From a virus, in IMG/VR virus record IMGVR_UViG_3300017962_000143, positions 1 through 22,207 of that record: a stretch of 22,207 bases of DNA; one strand, written 5' to 3'. The notes below the pieces were generated by a model. The model saw nothing but the letters and a program-made list of their open reading frames with translations. It was not told the origin of the DNA and searched no databases. A program made the translations under genes and the position numbers. How positions within the stretch are numbered: position 1 is the first letter of the stretch; every line of letters starts with the position of its first letter. Below, piece after piece: positions 4,413-11,553 of this stretch.

Positions 4413-4681
4413 TGGAAAATGTAAAAACGAAGAGTGTTACTCTTTTAAAGAAGATAGACAAAGAGCTTCAGTCTATACCTTTATACAAAGGAGAGAAGGT
4501 TTACAAAACTGGAGGTCGTGATCCTTATAACTTTGCTGAGGCTACTAAAAACGCAATAACTGGTTTACGCCGTGGGATTAGAATGCTTAGAGGCAAAGAG
4601 AGTAAACCCGATCTTTTGGCTAAAAAGAAAAGGTTGGAAAATCTAATGGAGCGTGCTCAAAACTCAATTCGCGGTCTTTAA
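4412..4681 (+). CDS. hypothetical 89-aa basic protein
   Basis: Starts at the ATG at 4412 in a TGATG overlap, with GGAGG nine bases upstream. A longer frame from 4346 would run through the previous gene and is rejected. The product begins MENVKTKSVTLLKKIDKELQ, has a GGRDPYNFAEATKNA segment in the middle, and ends in two basic helices (ITGLRRGIRMLRG and KKRLENLMERAQNSIRGL). It may form a coiled coil. No known domain is seen. This gene is more A+T-rich in wobble positions than its upstream neighbours. Confidence 0.6.
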   Translation: MENVKTKSVTLLKKIDKELQSIPLYKGEKVYKTGGRDPYNFAEATKNAITGLRRGIRMLRGKESKPDLLAKKKRLENLMERAQNSIRGL

Positions 4682-4689
4682 GAAGCGCC

Positions 4690-4926
4690 ATGAAACCTTC
4701 TCAGAAATCTTTGCTGGATTGGGGAAAACAGAAGTGGCGAACCAAGTCTGGCAAGAAGTCTAGTGAGACTGGTGAGCGGTACTTACCTGCTAAGGCTATC
4801 GCTGCTCTTAGTGATTCTGAATATGCAGCTACAACCAGAGCTAAACGAGCGGGTAAGGCAAAGGGTCAGCAGTTTGTGGCTCAACCGAAAACAATTGCTC
4901 GGAAAGTAAGAAAGTATAGAACATGA
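4690..4926 (+). CDS. conserved small basic phage protein (KWRTKSGK family, DUF5872-like)
   Basis: This 78-aa protein begins MKPSQKSLLDWGKQKWRTKS. The order KPSQ-SL--W--QKWRTKSGK-S, GERYLP-KAI-ALS--EYAATT, KGQQFVAQPK-IA-K---YR is a conserved family in phages and large DNA viruses; I believe it is DUF5872, but the number is from memory. Function is unknown. The protein is strongly basic with no acidic domain. Its stop overlaps the next start (ATGA). It belongs to the run of tiny genes between terS and terL. Confidence 0.75.
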   Translation: MKPSQKSLLDWGKQKWRTKSGKKSSETGERYLPAKAIAALSDSEYAATTRAKRAGKAKGQQFVAQPKTIARKVRKYRT

Positions 4927-5087
4927 AGAAGCCGAAACTAGGAACTGGTAAACGCTTTTCTTTGCTGGTGCGAGAGTTAGAAAAGAAAGATGTTAAAGAC
5001 CCGAAGGCGCTTGCGGCTGCGATTGGCAGAAAGAAATATGGCAAGAAGCGGTTTCAAGAGATGGCAGCTAAGGGGCGTAAAGGATAA
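4923..5087 (+). CDS. conserved 54-aa lysine-rich protein (IGRKKYGKKRF family)
   Basis: Begins MKKPKLGTGKRFSLLVRELE and has the block DPKALAAAIGRKKYGKKRF (residues ~26-44), ending AAKGRKG. About 19 of 54 residues are Lys or Arg. The G-GKRF-----L---GVKDP-ALAA-IGRKK-GKK-F pattern is common in small proteins of phages and environmental viruses and has no known function. The ATG at 4923 overlaps the previous stop (ATGA), and its own TAA overlaps the next start (TAATG). Likely a nucleic-acid-binding or virion-packaged peptide. Confidence 0.72.
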   Translation: MKKPKLGTGKRFSLLVRELEKKDVKDPKALAAAIGRKKYGKKRFQEMAAKGRKG

Positions 5088-5392
5088 TGGAAAAGTTACC
5101 TAAGTCAGTTAGTGGTAAGGTTCCTTCTTGGCTAACTCGCGCTTTAAATCCTTCTACAGCTATGACAAATCAGAGTGAAACTGTTAGAACAACTTCTATG
5201 GAGTATAATGGTAAGGAGATTTTGTTTCCTACTATAAGAATGATAAATGGAAAGTTGGAAAGATTTACGCCAAGAGCTGCTTTTGAGTTAGCCCTTAGAA
5301 ACAGGGATTATATTGTATATGATACGCCAGATCAGGCAACGGCTGGAAGCAAGATGATAAGTGGGTTAATTGCTAAGGCAAGGGAAAAATAA
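5087..5392 (+). CDS. hypothetical 101-aa protein with phage virion-associated NGKEILFPTI domain
   Basis: Begins MEKLPKSVSGKVPSWLTRAL. The middle and C-terminus (residues ~40-95) follow a pattern recurrent in phage virion-linked proteins: NGKEILFPTIRMINGKL, then a helix (TPRAAFELALRNRDYI), then VYDTPDQATAGSKMISGLI. In other phages this small module is found alone or at the end of tail and lysis proteins; its function is not known to me. AAAGGA lies just before the start, which overlaps the previous stop. One of the better folded-looking products of the small-gene cluster. Confidence 0.62.
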   Translation: MEKLPKSVSGKVPSWLTRALNPSTAMTNQSETVRTTSMEYNGKEILFPTIRMINGKLERFTPRAAFELALRNRDYIVYDTPDQATAGSKMISGLIAKAREK

Positions 5393-5622
5393 TGGCTTGG
5401 TATATTAGAAATACTCAGGAGTTATGGACTGGCCCTACTCACACTCTTCATGGCTTTACTTGGACTGAAGCCACTCATATGAGTTATTCTGTTAAGTTGG
5501 AGGAAGGTCCAGAACCAGTTAAGGCCAGAACGAAACAGGGGACATTCAAGGCTGACGATCTTTCTACGCCTAATGTCGATGAATCTAAGAAGAAACCCAC
5601 TAGGAAGAAAGCAAAGAAGTGA
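5392..5622 (+). CDS. hypothetical 76-aa protein with basic tail
   Basis: Begins MAWYIRNTQELWTGPTHTLH, aromatic and probably beta-rich over residues 1-45 (TWTEATHMSYSVKL), then switches to a polar, lysine-rich tail ending KKPTRKKAKK. GGGA upstream and a TAATG overlap with the previous gene support the start at 5392. I have seen similar short phage proteins with W-Y-RNT starts but know no function. It overlaps the next gene by four bases. Confidence 0.6.
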   Translation: MAWYIRNTQELWTGPTHTLHGFTWTEATHMSYSVKLEEGPEPVKARTKQGTFKADDLSTPNVDESKKKPTRKKAKK

Positions 5623-5819
5623 GTTTTGTAAACACGCTCAAACAAGAAGAGCTTAATCTCTTGCGCAATATAGTTAAGAAGGAACACTTTAAATTCTTCG
5701 ATCAGAAGCATGGCAAGATGTTCGTAACTAATTATATGCTAGATCAGATGATTGATAGTATTGGCCCTGAGATTGCAGAGCGTATTATCAAGCAGGGTAC
5801 TGACGCAGGGTTAAGATGA
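5619..5819 (+). CDS. hypothetical 66-aa protein, GTG start
   Basis: Starts with GTG at 5619 within a GTGA overlap and ends by overlapping the terL ATG (ATGA). The product begins MSFVNTLKQEELNLLRNIVK and is helical throughout, with MLDQMIDSIGPEIAERIIKQGTDAGLR at the end. No domain is recognised. Its fixed place directly before terL and translational coupling to it suggest a packaging accessory role, which is inference only. Confidence 0.6.
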   Translation: MSFVNTLKQEELNLLRNIVKKEHFKFFDQKHGKMFVTNYMLDQMIDSIGPEIAERIIKQGTDAGLR

Positions 5820-7336
5820 TTGACTTCAAGTACAAGCCAGACGGTGACGTACTAAAATTCTTTATGAAGGATGATACCTTCTTTCGCGGGATTCGTGGTC
5901 CTGTTGGCTCTGGGAAATCTGTGGCTTGTTGTGTGGAGGTGTTCCGCCGCGCCCTTATTCAGAAGAAGGGACCCGATGGAATCCGCAAAAGCCGATGGGC
6001 TATAATCAGAAATACCAACCCGCAGCTTCGAACGACGACCATTAAGACTTGGCTTGATTGGTTTCCTGAGAATGATTGGGGGAAGTTTCATTGGTCGGTG
6101 CCATACACACACCACATTAAAAAGGGGGATATTGATCTTGAGGTTCTTTTCTTGGCTCTTGATAGGCCCGAAGATGTTAAGAAACTGCTTTCACTTGAAC
6201 TCACAGGTATATGGATCAACGAAGCGCGAGAGATTCCTAAGTCGATTATTGATGCCTGTACGATGCGTGTTGGGCGTTATCCTTCTATGCGTGATGGCGG
6301 TCCTTCTTGGACTGGCGTTATTGCCGATACCAACGCGCCCGAAGAGGATCACTGGTGGCCTATCATGGCTGGTGAGGTTCCAATCCCAGATCATATACCG
6401 CGTGAGCAAGCTAAGATGCTGGTCAAGCCAGACAATTGGAGTTTTTACACCCAACCTTCTGGAATGCTCGAAGTAAAAAACAAAGAAGGCGAGATAGAAG
6501 ATTATGAGCCTAATAAGAAGGCTGAGAATACAAAGAATATGCTTAAGACATATTATCCTAATCTTATTCGAGGTAAGACCAAATCATGGATAGATGTTTA
6601 TGTTATGAACCGATTGGGTCATATTCAAGATGGAAAGCCTGTATATCCGATGTTTGCTTCAGAAGTTCACATTGCAGAGGAAGAAATACCAATAGCAGCC
6701 AATACCCCAGTGTATGTTGGCGTAGACTTTGGATTGACTCCTGCCGCCGTTCTTGGTCAGAAGGTCAGGGGCCGATGGTTTTTGCAGTCAGAAATAGTGG
6801 CGGTAGACATGGGCATCGTGCGTTTTGCAGAAGTTCTTAGGAATGAGCTTGCAATACGTTTTGCGGCAGCGTCCGAGGTTATAATCTATGGTGATCCTGC
6901 TGGTGATTTTAGAGCGCAGACTGATGAGTCCACCCCTTTTCACATTCTGCGCGGTGCTGGCTTGAGGGCGTTCCCCGCGCCTTCCAACTCTGTTGACCTT
7001 CGACTTGAGGCTGTCTCTTCCCAGCTGACCAAGATGGTTGAAGGGAAGCCAGCACTTTTAATTGATAGGCGTTGTTCTCAGCTTATTAAAGGCTTTGAGG
7101 GTGGGTATTCCTATAAGAGAATGGAAGTATCTGGCGAGCGGTATGCTGATAAACCAGACAAGAATATGTTCAGCCACATTCACGATGCGGCTCAGTATTT
7201 ATTCTTGGGTGCTGGTGAGGGCAGGGCTTTGATGAATACTCAGAAACCCTTAAAACCTGTTGTTGCCCAGAGAAACTTTGATGTATTTACTAAGTCGCCC
7301 AAGAAAAAACGGCAGAGTGTTTGGGCAAGAATGTAA
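5816..7336 (+). CDS. terL: terminase large subunit
   Basis: This 506-aa protein is the ATP-driven DNA packaging motor and nuclease. The N-terminal ATPase has a Walker A GPVGSGKS (residues 28-35) and a Walker B-like strand ending GIWINEARE (131-139) with the likely catalytic Glu136. The C-terminal RNase H-like nuclease shows three expected acidic sites: Asp304 (VGVDFG), Asp360 (IIYGDPAG) and Asp457 (HIHDAAQY). Length is normal. The start overlaps the previous stop. It works with TerS on concatemer DNA and docks on the portal encoded downstream. No promoter is seen directly upstream; the next transcription signal follows its stop. Identification is firm from motif order. Confidence 0.95.
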   Translation: MIDFKYKPDGDVLKFFMKDDTFFRGIRGPVGSGKSVACCVEVFRRALIQKKGPDGIRKSRWAIIRNTNPQLRTTTIKTWLDWFPENDWGKFHWSVPYTHHIKKGDIDLEVLFLALDRPEDVKKLLSLELTGIWINEAREIPKSIIDACTMRVGRYPSMRDGGPSWTGVIADTNAPEEDHWWPIMAGEVPIPDHIPREQAKMLVKPDNWSFYTQPSGMLEVKNKEGEIEDYEPNKKAENTKNMLKTYYPNLIRGKTKSWIDVYVMNRLGHIQDGKPVYPMFASEVHIAEEEIPIAANTPVYVGVDFGLTPAAVLGQKVRGRWFLQSEIVAVDMGIVRFAEVLRNELAIRFAAASEVIIYGDPAGDFRAQTDESTPFHILRGAGLRAFPAPSNSVDLRLEAVSSQLTKMVEGKPALLIDRRCSQLIKGFEGGYSYKRMEVSGERYADKPDKNMFSHIHDAAQYLFLGAGEGRALMNTQKPLKPVVAQRNFDVFTKSPKKKRQSVWARM

Positions 7337-7338
7337 TC

Positions 7339-7394
7339 TTTGTGCGTTGATCTTTTCTGTTCTTTATGAATAGGAAGGCAAAAAGGAGATTGTT
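7339..7394 (+). promoter_or_regulatory. promoter/RBS leader cassette, copy A
   Basis: Right after the terL stop comes TTTGTGCGTTGAT (7339-7351), identical to 22141-22153. A 43-base stretch then leads to the ATG at 7395, including GGAAG, CAAA and a strong AGGAGAT ribosome site, all repeated in copy B. As a bacterial promoter it would be TTGTGC (7340-7345), a 17-base spacer and TTTATG (7363-7368), a poor match to sigma-70. A phage-specific promoter is the alternative. It would drive the pre-portal to capsid genes. Confidence 0.6.
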
Positions 7395-7622
7395 ATGTGC
7401 TTTGGTCCTAGTAAAAGAGAAAAACAGGCAGCAGCCGAACAACAAGTAGAAGCTGATGTTGCAAAGCGTGAAGAAGTTGAAAAGCGCGCAGAGCAAAAGC
7501 GGGAAGATATTTCACAAGCATTAGAAGCAAGAACAGAAAGACGCGGTATGCGCGGTGGTGCTGGTCGTCGTTCTTTGTTTCGTTCTGGTGGTGCTGGATT
7601 TCTTGGTAGGTTCAATTACTAA
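7395..7622 (+). CDS. T7 gp7.3-like pre-portal virion/tail assembly protein
   Basis: This 75-aa protein begins MCFGPSKREKQAAAEQQ. Residues ~5-48 form a charged helix (likely coiled coil). The C-terminus is Arg/Gly-rich, with GMRGGAGRRSLFRSGGAG near residues 51-68. That Arg/Gly-Ser-Leu tail and its place directly before the portal gene parallel T7 gp7.3, a small virion protein needed for tail assembly and adsorption. AAGGAG six bases upstream makes the start certain. It is the first gene after the copy A promoter cassette, and its stop overlaps the portal start. Homology to gp7.3 is from position and tail motif, not full-length similarity. Confidence 0.65.
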   Translation: MCFGPSKREKQAAAEQQVEADVAKREEVEKRAEQKREDISQALEARTERRGMRGGAGRRSLFRSGGAGFLGRFNY

Positions 7623-9151
7623 TGGACAAGGTAGCAAAGCGTTATATTGAAAAGTACCAAAAGGCGAAAGCCTTTCGGGAACAGTGGGTTCCTCTGTTTG
7701 AAGAGTGCTATGAGTACGCTTTGCCGCAGCGTGAATCTTTTTACTATGAAGAACACGGACAGCGCAGGGACGATAAAATCTTTGACGAGACTGCCGTTGT
7801 GGGCGTTCAAGAGTTTGCAAGTCGCCTACAATCAGGCATTGTTCCAAACTATGCGCGTTGGGCAGACTTAATATCAGGCAGTGAAATACCCCCAGAGCAA
7901 CGAGAAGCAATTGATAATGAGTTGGATGAAGTTACCGAGTATGTATTTGAGGTACTTCAGAACTCAAACTTTAGCCAAGAAGTCCATGAGTCCTTCATGG
8001 ATTTGGCTGTCGGGACTGGTATTTTGTGCGTCGAGGAAGGCGATTCACTAAACCCAGTAAACTTTTCTGCAATACCCCTACCCCATGTCGTACTTGATAC
8101 TGGCCCCGACGATAGAATAGATCACGTATTCCGTGAGCGTAAGAAGGTTAAGTTTGACCATTTGCCATTAATGTTTCCGAATGGAACCTTTGATAACAAG
8201 GTTACTTCGCAGATGGGAGCAAACAGAGAAACAACTGTTCTTGAACTGGTTTGCCGTGACTACTCAACAAAGAATGAAGAATCCTATCTTCACTATGCAA
8301 TTTGCATGAGTACAGAAACTGTATTGCATTATAAGAAACTAAGTGGTGTTGGTTCTAATCCATTTGTTTGCTTTAGATGGTCTAAGTGCGCTGGTGAGGT
8401 TTATGGACGTGGCCCTCTTATTAATGCCTTGTCTTCTATTAAAACAACCAACCTTACAATTGAGTTAATCCTTGAAAATGCCCAAATGTCCATATCAGGT
8501 ATATACCAAATGGAGGATGATGGTGTCATTAATCCAGATACCATTAACTTAGTGCCAGGGACTATAATACCAAAGGCTATGGGGTCTGCTGGATTGCAGC
8601 CTATTCAAGCGGCTGGTCGCTTTGATGTGGCGCAACTTGTATTGAGTGACATGCGATTGAATATCAAACGCGCACTTTACAACGATATGCTGGGGAATCC
8701 TGATCGAACCCCTGCAACTGCAACTGAGATTGCAGAAAGAATGGCTGATCTTTCCAGAAGAATGGGTGCTGCATTTGGTAGATTGCAAGCTGAGTTGGTT
8801 CAGCCTGTCTTGCAACGTGTTATTTATATTCTCAAGAAACAAGGGCGTATTGAGGTTCCGACTATAAATGGTCGTGAGGTTAAGGTTCGCTCTGTATCTC
8901 CGCTTGCTCAAGCGCAAGCCAATCAGGATATTTCTAGCGTTGCTAGATTTATTGAGTTGGTTGGCACTGGCTTTGGGCCAGAGATGTTGCAGCTACTTAT
9001 TGATGGTGAACAGACAGCTATTTATCTTGCTAAGAAATTTGGTGTGCCAGAGAGCTTGATTCGTGACGAAGAACAGCGTAGACAGATAGCTGCGTTAGCG
9101 CAGCAACTGGCACAACAACAGCAAGGTATGCCCATTGAGCAACAAGGTTAA
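7622..9151 (+). CDS. portal (head-tail connector) protein, T7 gp8-like
   Basis: This 509-aa protein forms the dodecameric ring at one capsid vertex through which DNA enters and leaves. The T7-type pattern is clear: YIEKYQKAKAFREQWVPLFEECYEYALPQ near the N-terminus, DETAVVGVQEFASRLQSG (residues ~53-70), the LAVGTGILCVEEG wing segment (~128-140), NPDRTPATATEIAERMADLSRRMG (~357-380) in the crown/stem region, and a Gln-rich C-terminus (AQQLAQQQQG). Length is slightly below T7 gp8 (536). Its ATG overlaps the gp7.3-like stop (TAATG). It is followed by Bbp19-like, scaffold and capsid genes, as expected. Confidence 0.93.
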   Translation: MDKVAKRYIEKYQKAKAFREQWVPLFEECYEYALPQRESFYYEEHGQRRDDKIFDETAVVGVQEFASRLQSGIVPNYARWADLISGSEIPPEQREAIDNELDEVTEYVFEVLQNSNFSQEVHESFMDLAVGTGILCVEEGDSLNPVNFSAIPLPHVVLDTGPDDRIDHVFRERKKVKFDHLPLMFPNGTFDNKVTSQMGANRETTVLELVCRDYSTKNEESYLHYAICMSTETVLHYKKLSGVGSNPFVCFRWSKCAGEVYGRGPLINALSSIKTTNLTIELILENAQMSISGIYQMEDDGVINPDTINLVPGTIIPKAMGSAGLQPIQAAGRFDVAQLVLSDMRLNIKRALYNDMLGNPDRTPATATEIAERMADLSRRMGAAFGRLQAELVQPVLQRVIYILKKQGRIEVPTINGREVKVRSVSPLAQAQANQDISSVARFIELVGTGFGPEMLQLLIDGEQTAIYLAKKFGVPESLIRDEEQRRQIAALAQQLAQQQQGMPIEQQG

Positions 9152-9395
9152 TATTGGAATAGACGGTATTCAACGTAGTTCGGACAGAGATGTCCAGATA
9201 AGTCAGAATATTGCCCAGATATTTTCTAGCGCAACAGGTCAAGAAGTTTTGAAATACTTTCGATCCGTTACCATTGAGTTGGTCAACGGCCCGAATATTT
9301 CTACGGAAGAGCTTCGCCATCTTGAGGGCCAGCGTTATTTTGTGGGAATGATTGAGCAAAGGATTGCTCATGCACATAGGAGTAAAAACAAATGA
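9135..9395 (+). CDS. Bbp19-like phage structural-module protein, TTG start
   Basis: This 86-aa product starts at TTG (9135), within the portal gene's last 17 bases, with AAGG eight bases upstream. No ATG gives a comparable product. The segment IAQIFSSATGQEVLKYFRSV...EELRHLEGQRYFVGMIEQRI matches the pattern of the Bbp19 family, a small protein usually sited between portal and scaffold genes in podoviruses. Its role is unknown, but position suggests head assembly. Its end overlaps the scaffold start by four bases (ATGA). The family call is moderate. Confidence 0.62.
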   Translation: MSNKVNIGIDGIQRSSDRDVQISQNIAQIFSSATGQEVLKYFRSVTIELVNGPNISTEELRHLEGQRYFVGMIEQRIAHAHRSKNK

Positions 9396-10117
9396 GTGAA
9401 GAAGCAGCACAGGTAGCAGAAGCCGATGGGCGCGATTTTGTAACTCAGGAAGACGTTGAGCAAGCAGCAACCCCCTCAAGACCAGAATGGTTGCCAGAGA
9501 AATACAATAGCGGAGAAGACTTAGCCAAAGCATACAAGGAGCTTGAATCCAAACTTGGCACTAAGGAAGAAGACATCCGCAATAGAATTATGGAAGAAAT
9601 ACAGTCTGAAGCATTTAGCGACAGGCCAGAAAGCGCTGGTGATTATCAGCTTCCAGAATCTATAGATGAATCTTCTGCTGTAGATAACAAGCTGCTATCT
9701 TGGTGGGCAGAGCATTCTTTTGAGAATGGGTATTCTCAGGAAGAGTTTGAGCAGGGCATTGCTATGTATGCTGAAGCTATGAATGGCTCAATGCCTGACA
9801 TTGAAGCAGAGGCAAAAATGCTTGGTGATAATGCGGATCAGCGCATTGAGGCTGCATCTTTGTTTGCCAATAAGTTTTTTCCAGAAGCAGCACTTCCAGC
9901 AATAGAAAGAATGTGTGAATCTCATGAGGGTATCATTGCATTAGAAGCTATTATGGAAGCTATGAAAGATGGTTCGTTTGCTGGCAATACTCAAGCAGTA
10001 GCGGGAACCAGCGAAAAAGAACTTAGGGAGATGATGAATGACCCAAGATACTGGAAAGACCGCGATCCACACTTCATTAAGCAAGTTACAGATGGCTTCC
10101 AGCAAATATACAAATGA
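9392..10117 (+). CDS. capsid assembly scaffolding protein, T7 gp9-like
   Basis: This 241-aa acidic protein guides procapsid assembly and is removed when DNA is packaged. It begins MSEEAAQVAEADGRD, carries SRPEWLPEKYNSGEDLAKAY (residues ~29-48), which is the typical scaffold segment, then long helices rich in Glu, Ala and Gln. It ends in MMNDPRYWKDRDPHFIKQVT, the conserved C-terminal capsid-contact helix. Position before the capsid gene agrees. The length is below T7 gp9 (about 307). The start overlaps the previous gene by four bases. The gp13-like gene overlaps its 3' end. Confidence 0.9.
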   Translation: MSEEAAQVAEADGRDFVTQEDVEQAATPSRPEWLPEKYNSGEDLAKAYKELESKLGTKEEDIRNRIMEEIQSEAFSDRPESAGDYQLPESIDESSAVDNKLLSWWAEHSFENGYSQEEFEQGIAMYAEAMNGSMPDIEAEAKMLGDNADQRIEAASLFANKFFPEAALPAIERMCESHEGIIALEAIMEAMKDGSFAGNTQAVAGTSEKELREMMNDPRYWKDRDPHFIKQVTDGFQQIYK

Positions 10118-10634
10118 GGTTAAGATTCTGCAAAGGGGCAAGTATTACCTTACCCCTTTTCTGCCTCATCATATAGAAGAGGTTCTTTTAAATCTTAGCC
10201 AAGAAAACAAGCGAGAGCTAAAACTTCTAGGGCATTTGGATATAGAAGAAGCTCTGATTGAAATGTATGAATCCTCTGAGTGCTATCTGGCACGTAAGGA
10301 GGGCGAGTCTTTCTTAATGGTGGGTGGTCTTTGGTACAATGAGGATCAAGACTTTCCGCAAATGTTCTCTATGTTTTCTAAAGACTTTGCAGATCACTTT
10401 GTGCCAATAGCGCGTGGCTCAAAAATGCTAGTCAACTTCTTTGATAAGACCCAAGACATGATGTCTATGACAATCCTGTCTGATTATGAGTTTATGGTGC
10501 AGTGGGCAACATGGCTTGGTTTTGAAGTGGTTGGGGTAATAGAAAGCAATTCTCAGAAGTATGTTGAGTTTGTGCGTTGCAATCCCAATAGAAAAAGTGT
10601 TTACGATGGCGCATCACGGCCCGTAATGCACTGA
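10089..10634 (+). CDS. T7 gp13-like internal virion protein (DUF2833, GNAT-type fold)
   Basis: Starting at the ATG at 10089 gives 181 aa and a 29-base overlap with the scaffold gene. An in-frame ATG at 10038 has GGGAG seven bases upstream but would overlap by 80 bases, and its extra residues are only a shadow of scaffold coding. The protein shows a GNAT-like order: LTPFLPHHIEEVL, EALIEMYESSECYLA, FLMVGGLW (central strand) and YEFMVQWATWLGFEVVG (C-terminal helix and strand). That pattern is DUF2833, which includes T7 gp13, a protein needed for correct core assembly. No acetyl-CoA loop (R/QxxGxG/A) is visible, so catalysis is unlikely. In T7 the gene follows gp12; here it precedes the capsid gene. 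Confidence 0.72.
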   Translation, partial: QMASSKYTNEVKILQRGKYYLTPFLPHHIEEVLLNLSQENKRELKLLGHLDIEEALIEMYESSECYLARKEGESFLMVGGLWYNEDQDFPQMFSMFSKDFADHFVPIARGSKMLVNFFDKTQDMMSMTILSDYEFMVQWATWLGFEVVGVIESNSQKYVEFVRCNPNRKSVYDGASRPVMH

Positions 10635-10714
10635 AAGGCCCGAAAGGATACCCTTGCTGACGTGAGAGAGCGGACACCCGACGATAAATCTGTAACCTCA
10701 TAAGGACTGTATAA
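10569..10714 (+). promoter_or_regulatory. pre-capsid region: TTTGTGCGTTG motif and 80-base leader
   Basis: TTTGTGCGTTG (10569-10579) is an 11-base exact match to the cassette motif, but it lies inside the end of the gp13-like gene and no -10 follows at 17 bases. The untranslated part, 10635-10714, is 80 bases with AAGG-atac-CCTT (10644-10655) as its only clear small hairpin. AAGGA eight bases before the capsid ATG serves as the ribosome site. T7 also has a strong late promoter before its capsid gene, so a promoter here is expected; the evidence is suggestive only. Confidence 0.35.
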
Positions 10715-11524
10715 ATGGCTAATACAATTGACCAAGCCTTTATCAAGCAGTTTGAGACAGAAGTTCACATGGCGTATCAGCGTATGGGTTCCAAATTCCG
10801 TAACACTGTTCGCTCTTCGAACGTAACTGGCTCAGTTGCTCGTTTCCAAGTAATTGGTAAAGGTACTGCAAGCACTAAATCTCGCAATGGTGATGTAACT
10901 GCAATGGAGCTGGTACACACTAATGTCGAAGCAACGATGACAGATCACTACGCTGCGGAGTACATCGACAAGCTGGATGAATTGAAAATCAACATCAATG
11001 AGCGTCAAGCTGTAGCGCAATCTGCTGCTGCTGCTCTTGGTCGTAAGACTGATGAATTGATTACAACAGCTATGGATGCTGGTGCTAATTCAACTCAAAT
11101 CCATGACACTTCATCTGCTCTTGAAAAAGCAGACCTTTTGTCATTGTTTGAAACATTCGGCAATGAAGACATTCCAGAAGACGGACAACGCTATCTTGCT
11201 ATGTCTCCTGCTGGTTTTGCTGACCTGTATGGAATCAATGAGTTTGCATCTTCTGACTTTGTTGGACCGCAGAATCTGCCCTACGCTGGCGGTATGACAA
11301 TGAAAGAGTTCTTGGGCTTCAAGATTTTCTCAACGTCTGCTGTTGCTGGTGGTAAGAACTTTGCATACCACACAACTGCTGTTGGACTTGGTATTAACTC
11401 TGATGTTCAGACTGAGGTAAACTATGTACCTCAGAAGGTTTCACACCTTGCAACCTCTATGATGTCAATGGGTGCTGTTGTTATTGATGACGATGGTGTC
11501 TTTGAAGTCTTAGACAACAACTAA
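10715..11524 (+). CDS. major capsid protein (Phage_capsid_2-like, HK97 fold)
   Basis: This 269-aa protein builds the icosahedral shell. It begins MANTIDQAFIKQFETEVHMA. The segments GSVARFQVIGKGTAS (residues ~39-53), EATMTDHYAAEYIDKLDELK with NINERQAVAQSAAAALGRK, and LAMSPAGFADLYG follow the pattern of the shorter HK97-fold capsids of podoviruses (Phage_capsid_2) rather than T7 gp10 itself (about 345 aa). Place between scaffold and tail tube genes confirms the role. AAGGA precedes the ATG. Codons end in C or T in a way unlike its neighbours, as expected for the most expressed gene. A strong hairpin follows the stop. Confidence 0.9.
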   Translation: MANTIDQAFIKQFETEVHMAYQRMGSKFRNTVRSSNVTGSVARFQVIGKGTASTKSRNGDVTAMELVHTNVEATMTDHYAAEYIDKLDELKININERQAVAQSAAAALGRKTDELITTAMDAGANSTQIHDTSSALEKADLLSLFETFGNEDIPEDGQRYLAMSPAGFADLYGINEFASSDFVGPQNLPYAGGMTMKEFLGFKIFSTSAVAGGKNFAYHTTAVGLGINSDVQTEVNYVPQKVSHLATSMMSMGAVVIDDDGVFEVLDNN

Positions 11525-11527
11525 GGG

Positions 11528-11547
11528 ATGGGGGCTTCGGCCCCCAT
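11528..11547 (+). terminator. perfect 8-bp UUCG hairpin after the capsid gene (attenuator, processing site or RBS bridge)
   Basis: ATGGGGGC (11528-11535) pairs perfectly with GCCCCCAT (11540-11547) around a TTCG tetraloop, four bases after the capsid stop. The position is that of the T7 terminator after gene 10, which lets more capsid than tail mRNA be made. No U-tract follows, so it is not a standard intrinsic terminator. It could be leaky, or could instead bring AAGGG (11523-11527) to six bases from the next ATG (11554), which otherwise has no ribosome site. Confidence 0.6.
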
Positions 11548-11553
11548 ACTGCC

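Noticed and set aside
8549-9533. Long minus-strand frames of 122 and 167 codons opposite the portal and scaffold genes
   Set aside because: Antisense shadows of well-identified genes; no ribosome sites and no protein-like patterns.
10635-10714. Hammerhead-like ribozyme in the capsid leader (CCCGAAAGG ... CTGACGTGAG)
   Set aside because: The core CUGANGA is broken (CTGACGT) and the three required helices cannot be formed around it.
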